Shown here: positions 7,901 to 14,471 of the stretch, one piece after another
How the letters are laid out: the number at the start of each line of letters is the position of its first letter
Numbering within the stretch: position 1 is the stretch's first letter
NCBI GenBank assembly: GCA_028692765.1
Contig: JAQUWT010000007.1
Coordinates: 1-55,305, forward strand
Length of the DNA: 55,305 bases
Reading direction: 5' to 3'
From: Patescibacteria group bacterium
GTDB taxonomy: Bacteria; Patescibacteriota; Patescibacteriia; Patescibacteriales; UBA12465
Notes under the pieces: generated by a model
Seen by the model: only the letters and a program-made list of their open reading frames with translations
Database searches by the model: none
What the model was told of the DNA's origin: nothing
Program-made: the position numbers and the translations under genes

Positions 7901-8607
7901 CCACTATCGCTGCTTCTTTAGTCTTTGACACCAATTTCGAGGTTCGTGGTGTTAACAGCAATACTGTTATCACTTCTGTTGGTGCAGCCAATGTTGATGG
8001 TAGATCTATGACTGTTAGAAAGACCAAGGCTACCTTAGTTGAAAACGCTATTGCCAATACCAATATCGTTAATGGCTCTGAACAGGAAATTTATAATTTC
8101 TCTGTTTCCGCTGATTCTAAGGAAGACGTGGCCATGAAACAGTTGAAATTTGCTGTTTCCTTGACTGATAATGTTGGCACCACTGATAACACCTTAGCTG
8201 CCACTGGTTTGAAGTTATACCGCAATGGTTCTGATATCACTTCTTTAGTTGGCGCTATGGCTAACTTAAGCGAGGCTAGCACCGGTATTACCGTTGCCTT
8301 CACTGGCGAAGAAGTTATTGCCAAGGGTTCTACTAATGTTTACTCCTTGCGTGCTACTTTGACTGGTTATACCACTGGTGCTGATGATGATTCTATTACT
8401 GTTAAGTTAAACAGTGATTCATCTGCCGACCTTGTTAGCGGTACTGCTGGCACTCAGAATACTGTAGCGTTTGCTACTATCGACCAAAACGATAACTTTG
8501 TTTGGTCTGATAATTCTGCCACCAGCCATTCCTTAACATCTTTGGATTGGACCAATGGTTATCAGGTTAAGAACTTACCGTTCTCTGGTAAGACTATGAA
8601 TAACTAA
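4936..8607 (+). CDS. S-layer-like surface protein with six Ig-like repeats
   Basis: 1223 aa with a clear signal peptide (KKLRK, hydrophobic core, cut near AKAAA). Residues about 36-200 carry three short related units (VYYLGNDGKRYVF, VYAVTPNGVLRKI, IYYYDGTDYRMIS), a module frequent in candidate-phyla surface proteins. The remainder is six beta-rich repeats of 140-180 residues, each containing a line of the type VPAGSTKTLTLTADIN; these anchors fall near residues 325, 468, 648, 805, 963 and 1127. There is no sorting motif and no C-terminal membrane helix. Codon use is strongly biased to GCT, GGT, ACT and GTT, unlike the GCC/GGC-rich neighbours, which suggests very high expression. It is probably the main cell-surface lattice protein. 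One repeat has a Cys pair (SCDTESDC). Confidence 0.85.
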   Translation: MKKLRKFLTVGVMVLSIIAMSGLTVNTAKAAAQAGDLIKMDGLSSVYYLGNDGKRYVFPSESVYFSWYNDFSGVVTIPASELQSYPLGANVTMRPGTKLVKITTDPSVYAVTPNGVLRKIQSEADAIALYGSNWNKMVVDVADAFFTNYTIGSALTSGMYPAGTLLKNANNASIYYYDGTDYRMISSEAAFNANRFNMNNVVTTSMTLTASGSAISGAEDLAKPYGATSGQVVTGSGLTVALSSMTPAAAAIPTGAVNVPYTKVNVTAATDGAITINSITFTRSGIGSANDFTNVYLYDGATRLTTGRSVNSSTNKVTFTGLNYTVPAGSTKTLTLTADINTSGNNDAFGIVSASDVMSTGATVSGSFPVTGNTMNIVSQSTGSVTIAKTGSLTNPKLGEQDAKVAEFNLTAGSVEDLSVEGLTLYQLGNISNANLTNFTLKQAGSTIATAASVNSNNNIVFTFNSAYNLDKGTTKTFEVYANIGSSARAGDTVKIYLDNASDLLARGKTYGYGVQVTRTAYDNGSNDGSDASWTSVDAGQITISYQGPSVTDYAVQDTDVELFRFTVTSQNNVEVRNTRLLLTAGGTDADADANDAGGLFNNTTANYTDVKFVDATTGQVLAGPKDVAYSVVADDASQVLTYTDTWNLTAGETKTIKVTADIANFTPAGNETIKATLNPFQSSDIKNLDNNLFVQTTDIVPSGAVAGAAHNVKTGSASVSLAGTPSVQTYINGAADVAMTGMNLTAGTGKDIKVTSIKLTATGAQSCDTESDCVLTVKLFDGSTQIGETKSLSGTTVTFNNLNLVVTKGTTKTLVAKATLNTLSTVLANTTLHFDVAAATDITAQDNDGNSVTLAGTVTGPTHSILGSGTIAATLAPDEINLTESRIVLAGNTDETLAKYKFTATNEDLKLTKMRVQLSANTSEEVASLALYDGSTKLTGDVVPTNGATIYADFNSFTQDFIVPKDSSKTLTVKANLNTVSAGAASGTTIAASLVFDTNFEVRGVNSNTVITSVGAANVDGRSMTVRKTKATLVENAIANTNIVNGSEQEIYNFSVSADSKEDVAMKQLKFAVSLTDNVGTTDNTLAATGLKLYRNGSDITSLVGAMANLSEASTGITVAFTGEEVIAKGSTNVYSLRATLTGYTTGADDDSITVKLNSDSSADLVSGTAGTQNTVAFATIDQNDNFVWSDNSATSHSLTSLDWTNGYQVKNLPFSGKTMNN

Positions 8608-8656
8608 ATTATTTAGTCATTCATCATTCTCCCTTTTTCTTAAAAGGTGAGAAACA

Positions 8657-8686
8657 TAAAACCCTCCCCTTGTGGGGAGGGTTTTT
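8657..8686 (+). terminator. Strong terminator after the S-layer gene
   Basis: AAAACCCTCCCC (8658-8669), loop TTGT, GGGGAGGGTTTT (8674-8685): a perfect 12-bp GC-rich stem ending in T's, fitting a highly transcribed gene. Confidence 0.92.
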
Positions 8687-8738
8687 GTATTGTCTGATTT
8701 ATACTCTTAAGCGCATCTGTTTCTTTGTCTATCTCCTG

Positions 8739-8768
8739 TTGAAGCCTTAAGTCTTTCTGTGCTATAAT
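8739..8768 (+). promoter_or_regulatory. Promoter for the beta-helix protein gene
   Basis: TTGAAG (8739-8744), 18-bp spacer, TATAAT (8763-8768) with the extended context TGTGC. The expected leader is about 18 bases, with no Shine-Dalgarno. Confidence 0.8.
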
Positions 8769-8792
8769 TTAAGCAAATTAATTACAAATCAT

Positions 8793-10901
8793 ATGCTTAA
8801 AAATTTGAAGTATCTTTTTGCTTTGCTGGCCTGCGCTTTAGCCTTGCCTTTGGCCGCTGGCGCGGAAACACAAGTCGGGGGTGGTAGTATTACTAATCCC
8901 GTTTGGACTCCGGAAAGCAGCCCTTATGTCATTTCCGGCACTCTAGAGGTGGCTTCCGGGGCTCTACTTAAGATTATGCCTGGAGCGGAGGTCCGCTTTA
9001 ATGCCGGGGCAAAACTATTGATTAACGGAGAATTGCAGATTTTAGGCACCGCTTCTGACCCGGTGATGATGACTTTAAACACCGCTTCTTCTACTTCCGG
9101 TCTGTGGAGCGGCATTGAGTTCGGTCCCAATTCCGTGGACGCGGTCATGGCTGACGGCGTTTATAAGCAGGGAAGTACCGTGCAGGGAGCGATTATCAAA
9201 TTCAGCGAAGGCATTAAGTTAAACGACGCCAGTCCTTATATCGCCAACAACCAATTTAGCAACAACAGTGTCGGTGTTAATGTTTACGGCACCGCCGGTT
9301 CCGCCGGCGGCTTGGTGCTCGACAGTCTCAGTGCCGGCAGTAATGCCACTAAGATTAAGCCGCTTTATATTGTTAATAATACTTTCAGTGACAATTCTGT
9401 TGGCATTATCATTAATCGCAATAATGGCCGCGATTATGTGGTTACTCCAGTCGGTTATTCTTATATTGGCAACAAAGTTGTGACCTCTTATATCAAAGGC
9501 AATACTATCACCGGCAGTTCCGTCGGCGTGCAAATTACCAACGGCGATAATAATGTCATTGTAGGTAATATTATCCGCTATAATACCGGAGCGGCGATAA
9601 CAGCGGCCGCTGCCAGCCGCGGCAATGTTTTGCAGGGCAACGAGTTGAATAATAATCTTCTGGGAGCGGTGATTTCTTCGGCCGACTCTTATATCGCTCA
9701 AAATAACATCAAGAATAATTCCGATACCGGCTTAATGATTGGCGCCAAGCCTTTATTTCTCTCTTATAATAACTTCTACAATAACAAGAAATATAATTTG
9801 AATAATGGCGTTTATATGCTCTCTGCCGAGAATAATTATTGGGGCAGCTCCGATTCTACGGAAATCGCCGCTACGATGTTGACGCTTAATGCCAGCAGCA
9901 CCTATCCGGTTGATTATGACCCGTTTTTTAAGGAAGAATCTTCAACCAGCAGCTTATTGCCTCCTTTTATCGAGGCGGTCGAGCGCAGTACCACTGCTTC
10001 TTTGGTTTATCTTTCCGGCTTGAAACCGGCGGGGATGGCCGTCTATATCAATGACAGCTTATTGGATGTCGGCCGTGACGAAAATAGCTGGATGTTCAAG
10101 GCTGATTTGAAGTTGGGGGAAAATGATTTTTCAATTTACTATCAGGACGCTAACGGTAATAACAGCAGCCGCCAGAATATCAGCATCCAGCGTTATGATA
10201 CTTTAGCCGCACCGACCGTTAATTCTTATGAGAAGACTACCACTTTAGCCAAGATTACTTTGACCGGCACTAAGCCTGCCGGCAGCAGTCTCTTGCTGGA
10301 TGGACAGGAGATTAAGCCGGCTTCCGATGAGACTGTTTGGACTTATAATTTCGATTTAAGTTTAGGTGATAACGCTTGGTCTTTAACCGCTTATGATGCG
10401 GTGAGCAAGCAGACCAGCCTGGCAGCCGGAATTAAAGTTGTGCGCACCAAAGACACCGTGGCTGAAACCATTGCCGCCGAGAAAGCGGCCACTAAGACCG
10501 TTGACGCTAAACTGGCGGCTAGATTAGCCGGCCGCTTATTACTCCAGGTGGAGAAGGGCGGGGTTATTTGGTATGTTAATCCGGGTGATAATAAGCGTTA
10601 TCTGGTGACGCTTGATAACGCCTTAAGCTTGTTTAGAAGTTTGTCTTTGGGTATTAGCGAAGCTAATTTAGAAAAATTACCGACGCCGGAGAGCAAACAG
10701 AAAGGGGATGCGGCTTTAATGAAGAGATTGGCCGGTAAATTGTTGCTGAGAGTAGAAAAAGCTGGTACCATCTCTTATATCGATTATCAAGGCTACCGCC
10801 ATGATGTTACTAGGGAAAATTTGATGGATTTGTTCCGCAGCCTGTCTTTAGGTATTTCCAACGAGAATATCTATAAGATTGCTATCGGAGAAACAAAGTA
10901 G
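8793..10901 (+). CDS. Secreted right-handed beta-helix protein with Ig-like and paired C-terminal repeats
   Basis: 702 aa. A signal peptide (LKYLFALLACALALPLAAGA) is followed by a parallel beta-helix, residues about 30-385. It is recognised by NosD-like turns rich in Asn and Gly (IANNQFSNNSVGVNVYG, IVNNTFSDNSVGIII, YIKGNTITGSSVGVQI) and ends in ENNYWGSSDSTEI, the usual beta-helix cap. Two similar Ig-like units follow (about 389-470 and 472-552; SGLKPAGMAVYIN and TGTKPAGSSLLLD). The C-terminus has two copies of a roughly 55-residue unit beginning RLAGRLLLQVEKGGVIWYV (from about 571) and RLAGKLLLRVEKAGTISYI (from about 641), each ending LFRSLSLGIS. This C-terminal unit is common in candidate-phyla exported proteins and may mediate surface attachment. 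The substrate is unknown. Confidence 0.85.
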   Translation: MLKNLKYLFALLACALALPLAAGAETQVGGGSITNPVWTPESSPYVISGTLEVASGALLKIMPGAEVRFNAGAKLLINGELQILGTASDPVMMTLNTASSTSGLWSGIEFGPNSVDAVMADGVYKQGSTVQGAIIKFSEGIKLNDASPYIANNQFSNNSVGVNVYGTAGSAGGLVLDSLSAGSNATKIKPLYIVNNTFSDNSVGIIINRNNGRDYVVTPVGYSYIGNKVVTSYIKGNTITGSSVGVQITNGDNNVIVGNIIRYNTGAAITAAAASRGNVLQGNELNNNLLGAVISSADSYIAQNNIKNNSDTGLMIGAKPLFLSYNNFYNNKKYNLNNGVYMLSAENNYWGSSDSTEIAATMLTLNASSTYPVDYDPFFKEESSTSSLLPPFIEAVERSTTASLVYLSGLKPAGMAVYINDSLLDVGRDENSWMFKADLKLGENDFSIYYQDANGNNSSRQNISIQRYDTLAAPTVNSYEKTTTLAKITLTGTKPAGSSLLLDGQEIKPASDETVWTYNFDLSLGDNAWSLTAYDAVSKQTSLAAGIKVVRTKDTVAETIAAEKAATKTVDAKLAARLAGRLLLQVEKGGVIWYVNPGDNKRYLVTLDNALSLFRSLSLGISEANLEKLPTPESKQKGDAALMKRLAGKLLLRVEKAGTISYIDYQGYRHDVTRENLMDLFRSLSLGISNENIYKIAIGETK

Positions 10902-10923
10902 GATTTTTTAAATTTTATATAAT

Positions 10924-10951
10924 AAAAAACCCGCTTAATTGCGGGTTTTTT
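10924..10951 (+). terminator. Terminator after the beta-helix gene
   Basis: AAAAAACCCGC (10924-10934), loop TTAATT, GCGGGTTTTTT (10941-10951), a perfect stem. Confidence 0.92.
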
Positions 10952-10992
10952 GTTAGTAAAAACAGTCTTTTTACTTATCCACAGCCTAACTC

Positions 10993-11021
10993 TTGCCTTT
11001 CGGTTTAGTTTCGGGTATAAT
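10993..11021 (+). promoter_or_regulatory. lexA promoter
   Basis: TTGCCT (10993-10998), 17-bp spacer, TATAAT (11016-11021). It overlaps the in-frame upstream start codons, so it fixes the lexA start at the ATG at 11050. Confidence 0.75.
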
Positions 11022-11049
11022 GATAATATCAATAAATAAGGCCGTAAAT

Positions 11050-11661
11050 ATGAGTATTTTAACGAAAAAACAAAAAGAAGTCTTTGACTTTATTTCTGAA
11101 TACGAAAGCGATAAGGGCTATGCGCCTTCACTCAATGAGATTAAAGAAGCGATTGGCGCTTCCGCCGTTTCCACGGTTCATGAGCATGTCGCTAATTTGA
11201 TTAAGAAGGGGATTATTAAAAGAGTAAAAGGAGCGGCGCGTAGCTTGGAGCTGGCAAAGGTGAAATTCGGTTCCAGTTTGGCGGTGCCTTTAGTCGGTGC
11301 GATTGCTTGCGGCGAACCCTTGGAAGCGATTGAGGTGCCGGATGAAGCGGTTCAGATTCCGGCAGACGGGCGTTTCCGGACGGAAGACTTATATGCTCTT
11401 AGAGCGAAAGGGGATTCCATGATTGGCGACGGCATCTTCAGCGGCGATTATCTTATTATCAAAAAACAGTCTTGGGCAAATAACGGCGATACGGTGGTGG
11501 CAATTATCGATGACAACGAAGCGACCTTGAAGAGATTTTATAAAGAGAAGGATAAAATCAGATTACAACCGGCCAATACCGATTATGAACCGATTTTTCG
11601 CCAGCAAGTGGAAGTCAGAGGGATTGTCGTCAAAGTTATCCGTGATTTGGTTTCTGCTTAA
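11050..11661 (+). CDS. lexA: LexA repressor / S24 autoprotease
   Basis: 203 aa from the ATG at 11050; longer in-frame starts lie inside the promoter. The N-terminal winged helix (LTKKQKEVFDFISEYESDKGYAPSL, then STVHEHVANLIKKGII) binds the SOS operator. The C-terminal S24 domain has the catalytic Ser123 (AKGDSMIGDG) and Lys161 (NEATLKRF). The self-cleavage site, normally Ala-Gly, reads IACGEP here, so the scissile bond would be Cys87-Gly88, as in UmuD. RecA-stimulated cleavage would derepress DNA-repair genes. No obvious palindromic SOS box was found at its own promoter. It is followed by a possible 45-aa ORF and a terminator. Confidence 0.95.
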   Translation: MSILTKKQKEVFDFISEYESDKGYAPSLNEIKEAIGASAVSTVHEHVANLIKKGIIKRVKGAARSLELAKVKFGSSLAVPLVGAIACGEPLEAIEVPDEAVQIPADGRFRTEDLYALRAKGDSMIGDGIFSGDYLIIKKQSWANNGDTVVAIIDDNEATLKRFYKEKDKIRLQPANTDYEPIFRQQVEVRGIVVKVIRDLVSA

Positions 11662-11699
11662 TTTATTTATTTATTTATTTTTTATTAATTTTAAACATA

Positions 11700-11836
11700 T
11701 GATGACTTCAATCTTCTCCACTCAAAAAAGGCTGATAAACATTGTCAGCAAAGATTCTCCCCGCGATCGCCGCTTATTGCGATCCAAATACAATAAGCTG
11801 ATGCAGTCCCGGCAGGTCCTAATCTGGGTCCGATAA
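11700..11836 (+). CDS. Possible 45-aa basic peptide downstream of lexA
   Basis: ATG at 11700 (a second ATG follows at once) opens 45 codons rich in Arg, Lys and Ser (DSPRDRRLLRSKYNKLM) that end 11 bases before a terminator. There is no Shine-Dalgarno and no family resemblance. The position between lexA and a terminator makes it a plausible small gene, but a spurious ORF is equally possible. The 39 bases before it are a TTTA-repeat tract. Confidence 0.3.
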
Positions 11837-11847
11837 GCCCTTCCTCT

Positions 11848-11874
11848 AAAATCCGTCCTCGTGGCGGGTTTTTT
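11848..11874 (+). terminator. Terminator of the lexA unit
   Basis: AAAATCCGTC (11848-11857), loop CTCGT, GGCGGGTTTT (11863-11872), with two G-T pairs, then T's. Confidence 0.8.
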
Positions 11875-11933
11875 GTGTTGATTATTATTTTTTTATTTTG
11901 CCGTTATATAAGTCTTGCTAGGATTATCTTAGA

Positions 11934-11980
11934 TTGACACTTTATTGAGCATGGTGTAATATTATAACATAATTGTTATA
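11934..11980 (+). promoter_or_regulatory. Promoter and operator of the first HigBA-like locus
   Basis: TTGACA (11934-11939), 17-bp spacer, TAATAT (11957-11962). Immediately downstream lies the inverted repeat TATAACA (11963-11969) / TGTTATA (11974-11980) with a 4-bp spacer. An operator covering the start site is the usual arrangement for autoregulated toxin-antitoxin operons. Confidence 0.75.
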
Positions 11981-12002
11981 TTATTTCCCAACTCTTAAAA
12001 TA

Positions 12003-12206
12003 ATGCGGGAAATTCAAGAATATAAGAATAGTCGAGGCGAAGAGCTGGTTTCTGATTATATTGATAATTTATCTAATTGCGGTCGAGCTCCACATGCTCA
12101 ACGCATATTTTCCCAATTAGAATGTCTGCAACAATTCGATTTAAGGCTTTTATTGAGAGATAAGATTGTAAAAAAACTGGAGCCAAATCTTTATGAGTTT
12201 AAATAA
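12003..12206 (+). pseudogene. HigB/RelE-like toxin, C-terminally truncated
   Basis: 67 aa. The N-terminal half fits phage Gp49/HigB-type toxins (REIQEYKNSRGEELVSDYIDNL, then LEPNLYEF). In family members of about 105-120 aa the segment after NLYEF continues as beta strands carrying the catalytic basic residues, but here a stop follows after one more codon. The antitoxin gene begins inside this stop region (overlap 12193-12206). An intact relative with its C-terminal half present lies at 14472. I infer loss of the active half and an inactive toxin; a sequencing deletion is an alternative. Confidence 0.65.
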
Positions 12207-12579
12207 AATTAAAGAAAAATTATTAAAAAATGATAATTTTCGTAAAGAATATTATCGGTCTGATGATTTAGCGGTAAGGGTGGCCGACATGGTCCAGACG
12301 GCTAGATTATCTCAGGGTTTAACCCAGGCTGCTTTAGCTAAGAAATTAAAGACCAAGCAATCTGCTATTTCCCGTTTAGAAAGAGGAGCATCTTCACCCA
12401 GCTTATCTTTTTTGGAAAAGATTGCCGCTGCGCTCGGTTTTAAATTAAGCGCCCCGCAATTTGTTTCTCCGGTTGATTTGTCTTATAGCGGTGGATTTTC
12501 TTGGCAGCTAGGTAATTGCCGCAATCAAAAATTTAAGCCTACAGATATTGTGTTGGAACTTAATAATAAACATCAATAA
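12193..12579 (+). CDS. XRE-family antitoxin, HigA-like
   Basis: 128 aa. The HTH (TARLSQGLTQAALAKKLKTKQSAISRLE, residues about 36-63) is a typical Cro/C1-type DNA-binding domain, followed by SPSLSFLEKIAAALGFKL. The N-terminal 30 residues (IKEKLLKNDNFRKEYYRSDDL) resemble the toxin-facing region of HigA antitoxins. The remainder (VDLSYSGGFSWQLGN) is a tail of unclear role. It overlaps the truncated toxin by 14 bases and is followed 4 bases later by another gene, indicating a three-gene operon. It probably represses the operon through the repeat at 11963-11980. Confidence 0.85.
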   Translation: MSLNKIKEKLLKNDNFRKEYYRSDDLAVRVADMVQTARLSQGLTQAALAKKLKTKQSAISRLERGASSPSLSFLEKIAAALGFKLSAPQFVSPVDLSYSGGFSWQLGNCRNQKFKPTDIVLELNNKHQ

Positions 12580-12583
12580 TCAT

Positions 12584-13015
12584 ATGCAACATCATTGGTC
12601 AATTTTATGCCAGAGTTCAGTGATAGACATCGATAGCAATTTGCTTAGCTTATATGATTGCTTGGAGGAGCTTAATATCAACACCCCTTTAAAGCCGGGC
12701 ATGCCTATTAATCTGCCTATATCTTTTGAAGTAGTAAGTTTTTTAAGCGATGAGCAGTCGCAGGGTAATCGCAAGTTGGAATTGAAAGCTGAACTGCTTG
12801 ACCCCAAGGGGCAGAAGATTAATCAATTCGGGGGTGAATTATTTTTTAAGGAGGGTTCGCGGCGTCTGCGCAGCCGCTTGAAAATTCAGGGATTAACCCT
12901 GAATGACCCCGGGCTCTACCTGATGCGCTTGCATTTTCAAGGCCTGGAGGGCTTAGATTTTCAGGCCGATTGTGATTTACCTTTGGAGGTCAATATTAGT
13001 TACAAGATTCTTTAA
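12584..13015 (+). CDS. Uncharacterised beta-rich protein in the HigBA operon
   Basis: 143 aa from the ATG at 12584. The pattern (ILCQSSVIDIDSNLLSLYDCLEELNI, later LELKAELLDPKGQ and DPGLYLMRLHFQGL) suggests a small beta-sandwich, reminiscent of DUF6941-type proteins; this is a weak resemblance. No signal peptide or membrane segment. It starts 4 bases after the antitoxin, so it is co-transcribed and translationally close. Third genes in HigBA operons are sometimes chaperones (SecB-like, in TAC systems), but SecB motifs are not evident. It may be an accessory of the locus or simply a passenger. Confidence 0.55.
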   Translation: MQHHWSILCQSSVIDIDSNLLSLYDCLEELNINTPLKPGMPINLPISFEVVSFLSDEQSQGNRKLELKAELLDPKGQKINQFGGELFFKEGSRRLRSRLKIQGLTLNDPGLYLMRLHFQGLEGLDFQADCDLPLEVNISYKIL

Positions 13016-13035
13016 ATTGTTTTTTGATTTAAATT

Positions 13036-13068
13036 TAAAAACCCGTCGCTTTTAGGCGCCGGGTTTTT
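13036..13068 (+). terminator. Terminator of the HigA operon
   Basis: AAAAACCCG and CGGGTTTTTT form the base of a hairpin around GCGCC-type pairing (13037-13067), ending in a T-run. Confidence 0.8.
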
Positions 13069-13128
13069 TGTTAGGCTAATTTTAACTTATGTTTGATATT
13101 ATAAATATGTACATTAATCTATTTATTT

Positions 13129-13590
13129 ATGAATATCGAGAAAGAAGAGTTTAATAAATTAAAAATCGAGGTTGAGTCCAGATACAAGGCTATTGGTAGT
13201 ATTTTTAGCCCAGCCTTAGAGGCTAGTATATTTTTCAATGCTAACGGTTGGCATCATTTGCGTTATGACAATAATCGATCAGAAAGAAGTAAGGCAGTCC
13301 AAAAAAATAAACTAATTTTTTTAAATGACGCCTTAAGAGTTTTGCGGCAAGCCACTACCATTCAAGAGTATAGACGTACTTTATTATTGGACAATAATAA
13401 TAATCCTCATATTACCGAATGGTTTGCTTTTTGGGCTATAGTAAGTTTTATGAGAAAGATTAGGATTAAAATAATAATCAGAAGAGTGGGTGGTAATAAT
13501 AGTTTTTATCATTTTTGGAGTGTAATGCCTTATTGGTCTTTAAGAGGTAGGGAAAAATTAATTGCTTCCAGTAAAATAGAGGATGAATAA
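13129..13590 (+). CDS. Possible RelE/BECR-fold nuclease (toxin-like), unassigned
   Basis: 153 aa, AT-rich codons, alone between two terminators. Notable residues are GWHHLRYDNNRSERSK in the middle of the N-terminal half and, near the end, IKIIIRRVGGNNSFYHFWSVMPYW. The order conserved His, Arg-rich segment, then RR...HFWSVxPxW resembles phage-type nucleases of the barnase-EndoU-colicin-RelE (BECR) superfamily, where His, Arg and Ser/Thr form the RNase site. This is a pattern match only. No antitoxin gene is adjacent. Context (TA loci on both sides) favours a mobile toxin-like element. Confidence 0.45.
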   Translation: MNIEKEEFNKLKIEVESRYKAIGSIFSPALEASIFFNANGWHHLRYDNNRSERSKAVQKNKLIFLNDALRVLRQATTIQEYRRTLLLDNNNNPHITEWFAFWAIVSFMRKIRIKIIIRRVGGNNSFYHFWSVMPYWSLRGREKLIASSKIEDE

Positions 13591-13591
13591 A

Positions 13592-13622
13592 CAAAAAACC
13601 CTTATTCTGATAAGAGTTTTTT
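13592..13622 (+). terminator. Terminator after the nuclease-like gene
   Basis: AAAAACCCTTAT / ATAAGAGTTTTT hairpin with loop TCTG (about 13594-13621), one C-A mismatch, T-rich end. Confidence 0.8.
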
Positions 13623-13748
13623 GCCTGTGCTTGCCTTCGGCTTATAGTCCTTTGCAGGATTTAGCCGAACGGAGTTTGCACTCACAAGCACTTTATTATT
13701 ATAGCAGATTAAATATTTTAAAGCAAAATTAAATATCCAATTATTAGC

Positions 13749-13777
13749 TTAACAGGACTATAATTTTGTGCTATAAT
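13749..13777 (+). promoter_or_regulatory. Ferritin promoter
   Basis: TTAACA (13749-13754), 17-bp spacer, TATAAT (13772-13777) with TGTGC upstream. No Fur-like palindrome is obvious. Confidence 0.82.
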
Positions 13778-13816
13778 ACTCTTTACCCTTAATTAAAAGG
13801 GAATAATTATAATAAT

Positions 13817-14338
13817 ATGACTGATAAGATAAAAAACATTTTAAATGAACAAATTCGCGAGGAAATGTATTCTTCCAATCTCTATTTAGCCTTGGCCGGC
13901 CGTTTAGAGTCTTGGAATTTGAAGGGAATGGCCAACTGGATGCAGATTCAAGCCAAGGAAGAGCATAATCATGCTTTAGGTTTCTTTTTCTTTCTGCTTA
14001 GCCGCGGCCAGGAGCCGGTTTTAAGCGCTATTGCTCAACCCGATTTGCAGGGGATAGATAAGCCGGCCGATGTTTTTGCCGCCGCTTTAAAGCACGAACA
14101 GCACATCACCGCTTGCATTAATGCTATCTATGAGGCCGCCAAAGAAGAGAAAGATTATGCTTTAGAATCATTTATTCGCTGGTATATCGATGAGCAGGTG
14201 GAAGAAGAAGCTAATGCCACGGAAATAAGTGATAAATTAAAGATGATTGGCTCTGAAGGCCCGGCGGTTTATATGATTGATAATGAGCTCGGTGCTCGTA
14301 CTTTTACCGAATTTATCCCCGGTAAAACTGCCGCTTAA
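13817..14338 (+). CDS. Ferritin (non-haem iron storage)
   Basis: 173 aa, typical for bacterial FtnA. The four-helix ferritin fold is evident. The first helix carries REEMYSSNLYLALAGRLE with Glu16, the second QAKEEHNHALGFF with Glu49 and His52, matching ferroxidase residues Glu17, Glu50 and His53 of E. coli FtnA. Later helices carry ALKHEQHITACI and FIRWYIDEQVEEE. It should assemble into a 24-mer that oxidises Fe(II) and stores the mineral. It has its own promoter and a terminator at 14361-14387. It is flanked by toxin-antitoxin genes but has the host-like codon mix. Confidence 0.95.
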   Translation: MTDKIKNILNEQIREEMYSSNLYLALAGRLESWNLKGMANWMQIQAKEEHNHALGFFFFLLSRGQEPVLSAIAQPDLQGIDKPADVFAAALKHEQHITACINAIYEAAKEEKDYALESFIRWYIDEQVEEEANATEISDKLKMIGSEGPAVYMIDNELGARTFTEFIPGKTAA

Positions 14339-14360
14339 ATTAATCTAAAAATTGAAATTT

Positions 14361-14387
14361 AAAAACCCAGATAAGTTCTGGGTTTTT
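14361..14387 (+). terminator. Ferritin terminator
   Basis: AAAAACCCAG (14361-14370) pairs with CTGGGTTTTT (14378-14387) across a 7-base loop. Confidence 0.9.
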
Positions 14388-14471
14388 ATTATTAGTTTAA
14401 CTTATATTCATCATCTATTCTTTATAATATCAAAGAGGTGTTTTAATTTATTGTTTGACTACATATCGTAT

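Noticed and set aside
7812-8324. Reverse-strand ORFs inside the S-layer gene (83 and 77 aa)
   Set aside because: They arise from biased codons of a highly repetitive gene, have no family resemblance, and lie wholly opposite a clear coding sequence.
9219-9701. 160-aa reverse-strand ORF opposite the beta-helix domain
   Set aside because: Its Asn/Ile-rich, low-complexity composition mirrors the repeats on the + strand, and it has no promoter or start context.
11661-11684. TTTA tandem repeat after lexA as a phase-variable tract
   Set aside because: It lies between genes and does not affect a promoter spacer or reading frame that I can support.
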